Below, one piece after another: positions 9,280 through 22,800 of a stretch of DNA of 64,000 bases; positions within the stretch are counted from its first letter, which is position 1; every line of letters starts with the position of its first letter. Both the position numbers and the translations under genes were made by a program. The notes below the pieces were generated by a model. It saw only the letters and a list, made by a program, of their open reading frames with translations. It had not been told where the DNA came from and ran no database searches. Origin of the DNA: Acinetobacter shaoyimingii (GTDB lineage: Bacteria; Pseudomonadota; Gammaproteobacteria; Pseudomonadales; Moraxellaceae); the NCBI RefSeq assembly GCF_011578045.1, contig NZ_CP049801.1, positions 2,046,001 to 2,110,000 on the forward strand, read 5' to 3'.

Positions 9280-10269
9280 TAATAATAACCCGAATCGCGG
9301 ATAAGAAATTGACTTGAAAAATAGAAGGACTAGAGCCATCAGTTGAGTTACCACACCAAACTCACAACCCTAGTCCTAATGTTCAATAGTACCGAATTAT
9401 TCTGCTTAATTGATGACTTTTTTCTACAATTTGAAGCAACTTATTGGAAATTTCTCAAGCAAGATGGCAAACTTTCAAGAATCCGAGTTGCTCAACTCAG
9501 TCTTTCAGAAATTATCTTTATTGCTATTTGGTATAAATCCTCTCATTTCACTAATTTCAAAGCCTTTTTCACTTGGTTAAAAGAAGATAAAAGCTATTTA
9601 TTTAAATACTTGCCTTGCTATCAAAGGATGATTCATCTGATCAATATGCACCAATTGGCTCTACACGCTTTGCATGTGGCGCTGATGAAAGGTCAAGAAA
9701 CACAATATTTATGGATTGATTCAACAACTCTGCCAGTTTGTAAAAATCAACGTATTCAACGCCATAAATCATTAGTCCAAATTGCATCACGCGGTAGAAG
9801 CTCAATGGGTTGGTTCTATGGCTGTAAATTACATATTGCGATGAATCAATTTGGTGAAATTACCTGTTCTGCTTTATCGAATGGACATGTTGCTGACATA
9901 AAAATGGTTGAGCAATTAGTTGATGGCCTAAAAGGAAAAATTTACGGGGATCGAGGCTACATCAGCCAAGAATTAAAGCGCAGGCTGCAAGTTCAAGGTA
10001 TTGATTTAATTACTTATCATCGGAGGAACATGGAATCTGTTCAACTCAGTGCATCAGATGAATATCACCTAAGGCAACGCAATAAGATAGAAACATTATT
10101 CAGCTTATTGAAAGGGCAATATCATTTAGTGACGAGTAAAGCACGTAGTACTTATGGATTTCTCAGCGGAATTTATGCTTCGTTATGTGCATATCAATTA
10201 ACCCATCGAAATAAGCCAACGATTCAAATTATGGAGTCATCGGCTTAAGCAGGATTCGGGTTAATAATA
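9280..10269. mobile_element. Complete IS982-family insertion sequence with target duplication
   Basis: The element itself runs 9288-10261 (974 bp). The imperfect terminal inverted repeats start ACCCGAATC on the left and, read inward from the right, ACCCGAATCCTGCTTAAG; the first nine bases are identical and the TAAG block is shared. It is bracketed by an 8-bp direct repeat TAATAATA at 9280-9287 and 10262-10269, as expected for IS982 transposition. Size, transposase and repeats agree with a recent, intact insertion. Confidence 0.92.
9379..10248 (+). CDS. IS982-family transposase
   Basis: A DDE transposase of about 289 residues from the ATG at 9379; an upstream in-frame TTG at 9343 would add 12. 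Catalytic candidates are the Asp in YLWIDSTTLP, the Asp in KIYGDRGYIS and the Glu in QRNKIETLFSLLKGQ, the usual IS982 arrangement with the N-terminal LSEIIFIAIWYKS helix. There is no frameshift or internal stop, so it should be active. It fills nearly the whole element. Confidence 0.93.
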   Translation: MFNSTELFCLIDDFFLQFEATYWKFLKQDGKLSRIRVAQLSLSEIIFIAIWYKSSHFTNFKAFFTWLKEDKSYLFKYLPCYQRMIHLINMHQLALHALHVALMKGQETQYLWIDSTTLPVCKNQRIQRHKSLVQIASRGRSSMGWFYGCKLHIAMNQFGEITCSALSNGHVADIKMVEQLVDGLKGKIYGDRGYISQELKRRLQVQGIDLITYHRRNMESVQLSASDEYHLRQRNKIETLFSLLKGQYHLVTSKARSTYGFLSGIYASLCAYQLTHRNKPTIQIMESSA

Positions 10270-10530
10270 CTTTATTTCATTTTTTATTAATATTACTAAA
10301 TAATAATGACAATAAATTTATACAACTGTACTGAAATAAAAATTAAACCCATTTAAATTATTGACTACACCGTCGGTTGATGAATACTCACCTCTATTAT
10401 CCCTATTAATTTAGGCTACACAATTTATTTTCTATGTACAAAAATGCCAATAAATGTTTATATTTTGTAAACAAAAGCATATAATAAATTTTTAAATTTT
10501 ATTTTTTATAAATTTTATAAGGGGTTACGT

Positions 10531-10704
10531 ATGTGGGCAGTACTATCTATTTTATTTTCAGTGTTGTTTTTTATCATAGGATTGATCACGCTAGTAATCT
10601 CATTTATCAATTTTGACATTTTCCTTGTGCTCATCAGTGTGTTATTTTTTACTGCAACAATTATTGCTTTTCTTGAGTACAGACAAAGCGCTTATAAAAT
10701 TTGA
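10531..10704 (+). CDS. 57-residue two-helix membrane protein (unannotated small gene)
   Basis: A short frame from ATG 10531 to TGA, preceded by AAGGGG about 7 bases upstream. The translation is almost entirely two hydrophobic helices (AVLSILFSVLFFIIGLITLV and FLVLISVLFFTATIIAFL) joined by SFINFD, with a short charged tail (EYRQSAYKI). It is a plausible small inner-membrane protein and the only coding candidate between the IS and the giant adhesin gene. The function is unknown. Confidence 0.55.
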   Translation: MWAVLSILFSVLFFIIGLITLVISFINFDIFLVLISVLFFTATIIAFLEYRQSAYKI

Positions 10705-10837
10705 AACTCTGCAATATTTTAATCTCAAGCTCAAATAACATTTTCAAACAAGATTGGAAGAATAGAAAAATACTAAAGATATGTGCTTTTTAAATGAAAT
10801 TTTACTCCATAAAATAACCAATAATTAAAATTGAAAT

Positions 10838-10868
10838 AAAAAAAGGAAGCTGAGCTTCCTTTTTTTAT
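10838..10868 (-). terminator. Rho-independent terminator of the giant adhesin gene
   Basis: Stem GGAAGC/GCTTCC with a 3-base loop, flanked by A7 and T7. On the minus strand it lies 11 bases after the adhesin stop codon. Confidence 0.88.
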
Positions 10869-10878
10869 CGGTGTTAGA

Positions 10879-13800
10879 TTAATGCAATATGATTTGCTGA
10901 TTACTCAGTAAAAGATCTAGAATTTGCTGTTCATTACTAGACGTAAACGAAGCATGATTTGCAACGCCTGTTAGCTTGACCAAATCAGTCTGTGCATAAT
11001 CTTGACCAACACCATCGCGATCGATAGAGATGATCAGATCCGCTCCACTCTTGTAGACATAAACATAATCATAGATATTTTTTGAAGTATCATAATTGGT
11101 TAACAAACCTGATATATCGACTTTATCTGAGTTTGCACCAACATTAAAATCAGTCCATGTATCAAAGCCATTGCCCCCATTTTCATGTGATCGATTGAGA
11201 ATATCAAAGATCACAGTGTCTGAACCTGCTCCCATGGTGTAGGTATCATTAGCAGCACCACTTTCAATACTGTCGTTACCTTCACTACCTGTGACCACTT
11301 TCCCGATATTAAATTCGATAGTACTACGGTCAGTTTCACCTGTTGGAGAAATGATTTCGTATTCAAAAACATCACGTCCACCACCTTTACCATTCGGTGT
11401 ATACGTATAACTACCATCTGATTTGACGATCAGATTTCCATACTTTCCTGTCAATTGAATGGTTTGTGTGGCTTTACTTGGATCTAATGATAAATAATTA
11501 AAGCCAAACTTAATCATTGACTGATTTTTCAAACCATCTGAGAAATGATCATTAGTCAGGAAATTCCCTGTAACTGTCTCCGTGTTATAGTTGGTGCCAC
11601 TTATTGGTGTCCACTGATCTAAATACACCTGATGAATATCTAAGTCGTAACTATATTTAGTATTTGACCAATCATATCCATTGACCTTCAATTCAATGAC
11701 ATAGTTTCCAGGAATGAGATCACCACTGTTAATGGTAGTTGATAATGTGGTCAGATTTTTCACAGCATTGGATGTTTTTTGATCAAAAAGTACTCTTGTG
11801 ATCGAACCATTAGATTCATCAAGACGATAAATCTGATACTCCATACTGGTATTATAATTATTTAGCTTAACAGTAAGTTCGCCATTTAACGTAAAGTTTA
11901 AGGTTTGTAATGCATTTAAGTCAGTTACTGTAAAATGAATATTTTTAGTAAAACTTTGCCCCCAATTTAATGTTTTTGATGCATCCTCAATGTGAAGTGT
12001 TTCTGTTTTATTAGTCATTACTGCAGCGATGAGATGCTCTCCACCACCATCAAGAATCAAATCTTTATTGGCATCCACAGTTGAGATTTTGATATTCAAC
12101 GCATGAGTCGTCAGTTGATTTGCGCTATTTTTAGAGACATAACTAAAAGTATCGATTTTACCGAATGGCGGTTGTGTCAGCGAAGGATCCACTTGATAAG
12201 TATACGTACCATTACCTTGCACAATTAATGTGCCGTATTTACCTACAATCACTACAGGATCAGTACCACTAAAATCACGACCATTCACAGAATGAAGCGT
12301 CTCTGTACCTAAGTCTATTTGACCTTCTAGATCTCCTTGATAAATGGCAGGTGTATTAAAATCTTGAACCTGAATATCACTCACAGAAAGTGTTGCACCC
12401 CCAATAATACCGACTCCAGAAGCAGACGTTAAATAAGCGTAATACTCACCTTCAGTAAAGGTCATATTTATTGGTGTGTTATAGATCCCACCGATTGGAA
12501 TGAGCAATGACAATGGAATGGTTAAAAATTGACTTTTGTTGTAATAAAGTTCTAACTGCCCATGTTCATTCTTTTTGTAGATATGTAGATCATAACTTCC
12601 ACCGATTGAGATCGTTTCATAACCCGTTGCTTTAAACTTCATGGAAACTAACTCACCCGTATCTACTTTAATTGCAATCGAGTTTGTGCTTGAAATTAAA
12701 TCTGTATCTATGACTTGTCCTAAATTAATGGCTGCCACACCAAAAGCGGTTGCTGCACTTTTACCCATGGTCACATCGTTTTTAACAGCATTGTTTAAAT
12801 CGACATTGGCAATGTTTTTCTGTAAAGGCAAAATATTCAACATTACAGATTCTGTTTGAATATCTTGATAAGCCGCGATGTAGTTTAAAACGATTGATAA
12901 TTGAGCCTGACTACTTTGTCCTGAAACAGGGTCATAGATGGTATAGCTAAATTGATCTACATCACCATAGTTAAAGGTTTTGCTATTGGAAGCAGTGTAA
13001 ATATAGTCTCCATTTCCAAAAATGGTCAAAGTTCCATAATGACCTTCAATAGTCGTTCCTTCATCAACTGCATTATTTTCAACCTGTAATGTTACGCCAT
13101 TTGCAGTAACTTCGGTTACATAAACACCTGTTGCTGGAATGCTATCTGCACCATGTTGAACATCAATATCCGTGATAACATTGCCTTCAGCTTTACCTTG
13201 AACAGAAACTGGATTTGCATAATCAAGCAACTGATCTTTAGTAGTTTTTAATGTATAACCAAATGCGACATTTATACCCGTGGTTGGTTCTAACAATGCT
13301 AAATATTGACCACTTTCAAAATCTAAAGTTAGACCTTGATTGGTTTTTCCACCGAATAATCCCACCCCAAACCATTTTTCTTGTTTCATAAACAATTCAT
13401 AATGATTGGTATTGGTATTCAGTTTATAGATAAATAAATCATAGTCTGTAAGAATCTGAATTCCACCTGACTCAGCTTCAAAAGTGATTTTTCGTTCTGT
13501 TTGATTGGCTACATTTATACTGAGAACTCGATTAACATTGAGTGCAGTTAAATCAAGTACACTTCCTAAACCTATATATGCCAAACCACCTGCTGTAGTC
13601 GTTTGATTGGCTAAATCAATGACATTCGGTGTGACATCTAAAGTTAACCCAACTTGATTATCAATGGCATCGATTTCTTGATTGGTACCACCATTGATGT
13701 TGATGGTAATGTTCGCTGAATATTGAGTTGTTTCACCTGGGAATGATGCAAAATAGGTGAACACATCTGTCATACCTGCTTTAGGCGTCAAGGTTGGATA

Positions 13801-16800
13801 AAGGGTATAACTGTAATCACCATTGGATGCTATGGTTAACTTGCCATATTGGCCATGAACAACCACTGGTTCATTGGTATCTAGCACATCGACCGCTGCA
13901 TTCGTTTGGTTTTTTATGCCTGTCAAAATCAAACCAGGTGAGTCATCTGCAAGTGCATTTAATCTTATATCATCGTCACCAGTTAAAAATTCTGCTTGAT
14001 TGAAAAATGCTTCCGTAGCAGTAATCGTGATTTCAGTTGCTTCAAATAAAGTAACTGTATTTGACAATAATTCAGTTAATACTGCATCTAATGCTTGATC
14101 GAGAATCGTAAATAATGGTTGTAATAATGGTTCATTGACCAATCTGTAGATCAAATTGCTTAACGGTGATGTCAATGCATTGACAACATTAAGAATACCA
14201 GTTAAGAGGTTAATTAACTCGGTTACAGCTGGACTTGGTTCACCTTGTTGTAGCACATCAATTACCGCATCTATAATGGCATTTTGATTTTCCTTACCCA
14301 ACAAATAACCACCGCTACCCAAGTTCCTAAGCTCAACTGATTCGATCAGCTCACTTAACTCACTCATTGAGCCATAGGTTTTAACGCGATAGGTTCCTTC
14401 AGGCAATCCATTAAAACTCAGGGTATATTGCTGTTGATCACTACCAATTGCACCCAAAGCATATTGAGAACCAATTGATGCAACTATACCTTTATCCCCC
14501 ACAGGTGCTGACATATAGTCAACCCAATCCCCATTGATGTCTTGTTTTTGTAATATCACACCAAAAGATTTAGCGACAGTAAGGAGTGAGTTAACTTGCA
14601 TGGTGAGTTCTATTTTACCAATTGAATCTCCGTTGGCTTGATTGCCAATATTAAACTCATGTCCAGGTAAACCTCGAGCATTTGCACCTTCAAGCAATCC
14701 TAAAACCGTGAATGATGAGAATGTTTCAGTCTCACTATTTTCATCATAATTGGTTGTATCATTGGTTAAATCGATGTTGAGTTGATTATCGTTAACAATC
14801 CCAATATTAACTTCAAAATCCTGAGAAGCTGGTAAATTTCGAGTATTTCCTGCTTCATCTTTCAAGACAATGACTGCTTGTAAACTTGCAAGACCATCAC
14901 TAAAGTTCATAGAAGATGGTATGAGAACGCTCCAAGTTCCATCATTATTGACCACCCAATCAATACCATCTACTGCAGTATCCTCACTGTATTTTATAAC
15001 AGTGCTAACTTCATTCGGTGTTCCTGGGTTTTTAACAATATTGAGTTGAATATCACCAATAAACTCATCTTCTTCTAATGAGCTCACTTGACCGGTAATC
15101 TCAACTTTACCACCGACTAAATCTCCCCCTTCCACAATAAAGTCATTACCACCGATACCAGTTATGCTTGCTGTAGGGTTAGAAATAAATGTGTCAACAG
15201 TAAACGACTGAGTTACTTCTTTAGTGGTACTATTTCCAGCAGGATCACGAATCGTTGCAACAGCCTTCACTTCTGGTTGATCGCGATGTTGGAGATTTAA
15301 TCCTGCATGTGTAAGATCGACACTCCATACACCATTTACGATGGTTGGGTTTAGAAGTACAACTTCAATATAAACTGGCTGACCACCTTCAATTTTAGTA
15401 ATAGTGACCGTCAATTGGCTAACATAGTCAGGAGAGGTTACACCCGTAATTTTCCCTGAAACTGTAATTTTTCCATCTGCGAGCTCGTTTTGATTAACAA
15501 AGAACTCCCCTTCAACAGTGTCTACACCATCAATTTCATCAATGGTAATTGAAGCAGTATCTTCAGAGTCTAATACGACATCGACTTTATACTCCTGAGT
15601 AACTTCAACATCTTTAGTATTTCCAGAAGAATCTTTCACCGTTGCGGTCGCTTTAATCTGATGATCAGGATACGCACTAAAATCAAATGTTGACTCTGAA
15701 ACAGAGATTGACCAACTCAATCCATTCTTTGTAATGAGATTGTCTACAAAAGTATGTACAACACTTTGGTCCTCAGGATCTATAATTTCAACTAACACTG
15801 AAACAAGTTCAATTGTTTCAGCAGAAGTTACTTGACCTGATAACACCACTACGCCATCGCTCAACTCTTCTGCATTGAGTATGTAATCATTTCCACCATC
15901 TATTGGATGAATGACATGAGTGACTTGTTGAGTAAAATCAGTATCAACTGTAAATGTTTTTTCATCTTCAACTTGAGCTTTAACTTGAATCTCATCTAAA
16001 TGATCAACAACTTTGACATCAACTTTGACAGATTCGATCGATCCGTTAGAAAGATTTAGACCTGTCGTAGGAATACGAGTACTCCAAGCACTCGGATCTA
16101 TTTGAGTCAGATCAACATCAAAAACTCGACCTTGGATGGTCAGCTTAATTGAATAAATTTTTTCATCCACTGCAAGTCCAGTCACCACACCAGAAATTTC
16201 AATATAGCCTAATCCAAGTTCAGTTCCATTTAAGACAAAGTCATCACCTGCTATTTTGGTAATTTCAACTTTGACAGAGGTATTGACCACGCTGGTAACA
16301 AAACTACCAACATCATTACCACTCAAATCTTGTAGTGCATTGGTATCATTTGCTGTGGTCGGATCGGCATATATGATTTGAACATTTGCATTTAAAGGAA
16401 TTTCATCTGCCATGATTAAATGTGCTTGATTTCCTGCGACATCAAGTCCGAGAACAGAGACCACTGTACCATTCACAATAATGGTGAAATTTGAGATTTG
16501 AGGTAAATTTATCTCATCCAAGCTTTCATCAAAGATAAGCTCAATGCCTGTATCACCTATAATTTGTACCTTCACCAGCTGTGGTGGTGTTTTATCTGGT
16601 AATGGGACTTGAGATAAATTATCTGCTGAGTGAACAAACGTATCGACATCATTACCATTTAAATCTTGTAGTGCATTGTCATCATCTCCAGTGGTTGGAT
16701 CTTTATAGATAACATTGACAACTTGTCCCACACTAATCACTGGATCAGTGCCTACATAAACTATAGAAGCATCACTTGGATCGACTGAAATGGATTGAAC

Positions 16801-19800
16801 TGGTACAACCACACCGTCTACAGTAATAATAAAATCATCTAGCGCAGGTAAATTGTCGGCATCGATGTCTTCATTAAAAACTAATTCAATAACACCATCC
16901 ACATTGACTTCTAGGCGAATAAGCTCTGGTGCTGTATCCAGTACAATGCCTTGTTCAGAGTTATTGACAGCTTCAACGGTAAAACTCTCAGCATCCTGCT
17001 CATCGTAGTTCTGTATCGCATCAAGATCATCATCTTCTGTAGGATCTGTATACGTAACAATCACGACTTTTCCAGCATGAATTACTGGTGATGTGACAAG
17101 GACCACTTTATACCAGTCAACCACAGATACCGATACAACATTGACTACAACACTATCCACTTTGACCACAAAATCAGATAATTTAGGTGGTCGCGGTGCA
17201 TAAATATCTTGGTCAAAAGACAGTATGATTAAACCATCTGCATTGACTTCTGCAGCGACTAATTCTGGCGCAGGATCTACTGGAGCCGCAGCTACAGTTA
17301 CCTCAAATTCAAAACCTTGGGCATCTCGTCCATTCAAATCTTGTATAGCATATTCATCATCATCTTGTGTTGGATCTTGATAAATCACTTCAGCAGTATA
17401 TAAAGGTGATAAATAATTATTTCCTTGCATATCTTCACTGAAAGTGAGGATCAGTGTACTTGGATCCTCTGGGTCTAATGCAATATTAATAATGTTAATT
17501 TGACGTGGTGCTGGATCCCCATTGCCATCAGTTTGATCATAGGTATTGACGATAAAATGTTCTGGCAGTGGTAAATGATCAGGATCCAATTCTTTGTCAA
17601 AATAAAGTGTCATGTCCAGATAACCGTTAATGAAATCTAGTAACTCAGGTCCTGCATCTGGATCTATTTCTGAATTATTTTCAACACCAATACCGGCTGA
17701 TGTATCAAAGTCTTCAACATCATTGCCGGCTTCATCTTGTAAAGCTTTTGGATCATCCTCTGGTGATGGATCTGTGTATTGCACCACCACATCTTGACCT
17801 GCCGTGATCACAGGTGCTGTGGTGATGATCACTTTGGATGGATCAGTACTATCCAACTCAATTGACGTCACAACGACAGGTTCGTCATCCACAATAATCG
17901 CAAAGTCTTCAAGATCTGGAAGGTTGTCACCATCGAGGTCTTCACTAAAGGTCAGTTCGATAATACCGTCCGTATTTACCTCTGCCGATTCCAACGTCGG
18001 TGGATCTGTATCCGCAGGCTCAACTTCAGAATTGTTTTCTACAGGTACACCACCTGTTGCCGATGTATCAAAGTCTTCAACGTCGTTGCCTGCTTCATCT
18101 TGTAAGGCTTTTGGATCATTACCTGCTGATGGATCTGTGTATTGCACCACCACATCTTGACCTGCGGTGATCACTGGTGCTGTGGTGATGATCACTTTGG
18201 ATGGATCAGTACTATCCAACTCAATTGCGGTCACAACGACAGGTTCGTCATCCACAGTAATCACAAAGTCTTCAAGATCTGGAAGGTTGTCACCATCGAG
18301 GTCTTCACTGAAGGTCAGTTCGATAATACCGTCAGTATTTACCTCTGCCGTGACTAAAGTCGGTGGATCTGTATCCACAGGCTCAACTTCAGAATTGTTT
18401 TCTACAGGCACACCACCTGTTGCCGATGTATCAAAGTCTTGAACATCATTGCCTGCTTCATCTTGTAAGGCTTTTGGATCATTGCCTGCTGATGGATCTG
18501 TGTATTGCACCACCACATCTTGGCCAGCGGTGATCACAGGTGCTGTGGTGATGATCACTTTCGTTGGATCAGTACTATCCAACTCAATTGCGGTCACAAC
18601 GACAGGTTCGTCATCCACAATAATCGCAAAGTCTTCAAGATCTGGAAGGTTGTCACCATCGAGGTCTTCACTAAAGGTCAGTTCGATAATACCGTCCGTA
18701 TTTACCTCTGCCGATTCCAACGTAGGTGGATCTGTATCCGCAGGCTCAACTTCAGAATTGTTTTCTACAGGTACACCACCTGTTGCCGATGTATCAAAGT
18801 CTTCAACGTCGTTGCCTGCTTCATCTTGTAAGGCTTTTGGATCATTACCTGCTGATGGATCTGTGTATTGCACCACCACATCTTGGCCAGCGGTGATCAC
18901 AGGTGCTGTGGTGATGATCACTTTGGATGGATCAGTACTATCCAACTCAATTGCGGTCACAACGACAGGTTCGTCATCCACAATAATCGCAAAGTCTTCA
19001 AGATCTGGAAGGTTGTCACCATCGAGGTCTTCACTAAAGGTCAGTTCGATAATACCGTCAGTATTCACCTCTGCCGATTCCAACGTCGGTGGATCTGTAT
19101 CCGCAGGCTCAACTTCAGAATTGTTTTCTACAGGTACACCACCTGTTGCCGATGTATCAAAGTCTTCAACGTCGTTGCCTGCTTCATCTTGTAAGGCTTT
19201 TGGATCATTACCTGCTGATGGATCTGTGTATTGCACCACCACATCTTGGCCAGCGGTGATCACAGGTGCTGTGGTGATGATCACTTTCGTTGGATCAGTA
19301 CTATCCAACTCAATTGACGTCACAACGACAGGTTCGTCATCCACAATAATCACAAAGTCTTCAAGATCTGGAAGGTTGTCACCATCGAGGTCTTCACTAA
19401 AGGTCAGTTCGATAATACCGTCCGTATTTACCTCTGCCGATTCCAACGTAGGTGGATCTGTATCCGCAGGCTCAACTTCAGAATTGTTTTCTACAGGTAC
19501 ACCACCTGTTGCCGATGTATCAAAGTCTTCAACGTCGTTGCCTGCTTCATCTTGTAAGGCTTTTGGATCATTACCTGCTGATGGATCTGTGTATTGCACC
19601 ACCACATCTTGGCCAGCGGTGATCACAGGTGCTGTGGTGATGATCACTTTGGATGGATCAGTACTATCCAACTCAATTGCGGTCACAACGACAGGTTCGT
19701 CATCCACAGTAATCACAAAGTCTTCAAGATCTGGAAGGTTGTCACCATCGAGGTCTTCACTGAAGGTCAGTTCGATAATACCGTCAGTATTTACCTCTGC

Positions 19801-22800
19801 CGTGACTAAAGTCGGTGGATCTGTATCCACAGGCTCAACTTCAGAATTGTTTTCTACAGGCACACCACCTGTTGCCGATGTATCAAAGTCTTCAACGTCG
19901 TTGCCTGCTTCATCTTGTAAGGCTTTTGGATCATTGCCTGCTGATGGATCTGTGTATTGCACCACCACATCTTGGCCAGCGGTGATCACAGGTGCTGTGG
20001 TGATGATCACTTTCGTTGGATCAGTACTATCCAACTCAATTGCGGTCACAACGACAGGTTCGTCATCCACAATAATCGCAAAGTCTTCAAGATCTGGAAG
20101 GTTGTCACCATCGAGGTCTTCACTAAAGGTCAGTTCGATAATACCGTCAGTATTCACCTCTGCCGATTCCAACGTCGGTGGATCTGTATCCGCAGGCTCA
20201 ACTTCAGAATTGTTTTCTACAGGTACACCACCTGTTGCCGATGTATCAAAGTCTTCAACGTCGTTGCCTGCTTCATCTTGTAAGGCTTTTGGATCATTAC
20301 CTGCTGATGGATCTGTGTATTGCACCACCACATCTTGACCTGCGGTGATCACTGGTGCTGTGGTGATGATCACTTTGGATGGATCAGTACTATCCAACTC
20401 AATTGCGGTCACAACGACAGGTTCGTCATCCACAGTAATCACAAAGTCTTCAAGATCTGGAAGGTTGTCACCATCGAGGTCTTCACTGAAGGTCAGTTCG
20501 ATAATACCGTCAGTATTTACCTCTGCCGTGACTAAAGTCGGTGGATCTGTATCCACAGGCTCAACTTCAGAATTGTTTTCTACAGGCACACCACCTGTTG
20601 CCGATGTATCAAAGTCTTGAACATCATTGCCTGCTTCATCTTGTAAGGCTTTTGGATCATTGCCTGCTGATGGATCTGTGTATTGCACCACCACATCTTG
20701 GCCAGCGGTGATCACTGGTGCTGTGGTGATGATCACTTTGTATGGATCAGTACTATCCAACTCAATTGCGGTCACAACGACAGGTTCGTCATCCACAGTA
20801 ATCACAAAGTCTTCAAGATCTGGAAGGTTGTCACCATCGAGGTCTTCACTAAAGGTCAGTTCGATAATACCGTCCGTATTTACCTCTGCCGATTCCAACG
20901 TAGGTGGATCTGTATCCGCAGGCTCAACTTCAGAATTGTTTTCTACAGGTACACCACCTGTTGCCGATGTATCAAAGTCTTCAACGTCGTTGCCTGCTTC
21001 ATCTTGTAAGGCTTTTGGATCATTACCTGCTGATGGATCTGTGTATTGCACCACCACATCTTGGCCAGCGGTGATCACAGGTGCTGTGGTGATGATCACT
21101 TTGGATGGATCAGTACTATCCAACTCAATTGACGTCACAACGACAGGTTCGTCATCCACAATAATCACAAAGTCTTCAAGATCTGGAAGGTTGTCACCAT
21201 CGAGGTCTTCACTAAAGGTCAGTTCGATAATACCGTCAGTATTCACCTCTGCCGATTCCAACGTCGGTGGATCTGTATCCACAGGCTCAACTTCAGAATT
21301 GTTTTCTACAGGTACACCACCTGTTGCCGATGTATCAAAGTCTTCTACATCCTGACCTGTTGTACCTTGTAATGCATAAATATCATCACCATCGCTTGGG
21401 TCTTCATAAACAACTACGACAGACTGTCCAACTGTAATTGTAGGACTTGTGGTAATACTCACTAATGAGGCATTCACAGGATCGATCGTAATAGACGTAA
21501 TCACAACCAATTGGTTTCCAACCAGAATCGTAAAATCATTCGCCACAGGCAAATATTGATCATCCAAATCCTCATTGAAAGTCAGCTCAATGACACCTTC
21601 AGCATTCACTTCAGCAGCAATTAAATAGGGTGCATCACTATCATCTGGATTGCCTGTATAGGTAGATTGGTTAGTGACTATGGTTTGGAAAGAATCTGTA
21701 TCTACACCCGTCGTACTCTGAATTGCATTTTCATCATCAACTGATGTTGGATCTGTATATTCGATAATGACATCACGACCAGCTTTGATTTTAGGTGCGA
21801 CATGTAAAATCAATGTATTCGTCGTTGTCTCGCCATTTACAGTTTCGGGCACAATTTCGAAAGATGTTACTGGAATATTTTGCCCATTTGCTCGAACAAC
21901 AAATGTATTTAAATCAGGTAAATTCGTACTATCTAAATCTTTATCGAAGGTTAGTACAATACGATCGCCATCGCTGTTTACCACAGCCGTTTCTATAACA
22001 GGTGCATCATCATTATTGTTATTGTCATCTTCCAGTTCAGATTGATTCATTAAAGTTCGAGTAAATGATGCAGCATCAGCACCTGATTCACTTTGAATTG
22101 CAAATTCATCATTTCCAGTTGTAGGGTCGGTGTATTTTAGCGTGACGACCGAGTTTTCATAAATTGGAGGGTCTGTTTTAATTATGAGTTTTTTCGGATT
22201 GCTCGGGTCAATTCCAATTGCAGTAATGGTTGCGATGACAGAATCGACAGTAATTTCAAAGTATGTATTCAGTGGTAAATGATCATCATCTAAATTTTTA
22301 TCAAAGGTTAATTCAATCACACCTTCTTCATTGACGATGTAGGTTTGTAATACTGGAGCATCATTCGAACCACCTCCACCACCATTGTCATCATCATCGT
22401 CGTCTGGATTAGATGAAGAATTATCTTTATCTGAATCTATAAGTGACCTGATCAACCAATGTGCAATTCCACCCGCAATAATCGGCGCCAGCACCATCAA
22501 ACCTGAACTTCCTGCTTCCTCATCTAGAGCTTCTATATTTTCAATCGGTTCATATTCAACTGGGTCAATAAAATTACCTTCAGCATCAGTAAATTTGACC
22601 CACAAGAGAGATTCATTTTGTCCATTAATAACCAAATGATTAGCCTGACTAAAAAAGTTATCTAAAACCAATTGCTTACCATCAGCAAGCTGAATAACAA
22701 CGTCATTATTCAACTTAGAAATAGACCTAATGTTTTCTAAAGTATTTTCAAACTTAATTATCGATGGATGATTTGCAAGTTTAACTTTTTGGATACCATT

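Noticed and set aside
18449..20338. 629-codon open frame on the plus strand inside the adhesin repeats, plus many 70-240 codon relatives spaced by 363 bp
   Set aside because: It is an antisense shadow: the repeat unit happens to lack stops in that frame, so tandem copies give a long frame. The composition (Ser/Thr-rich, no real domain) and absence of a ribosome site fit an artefact.
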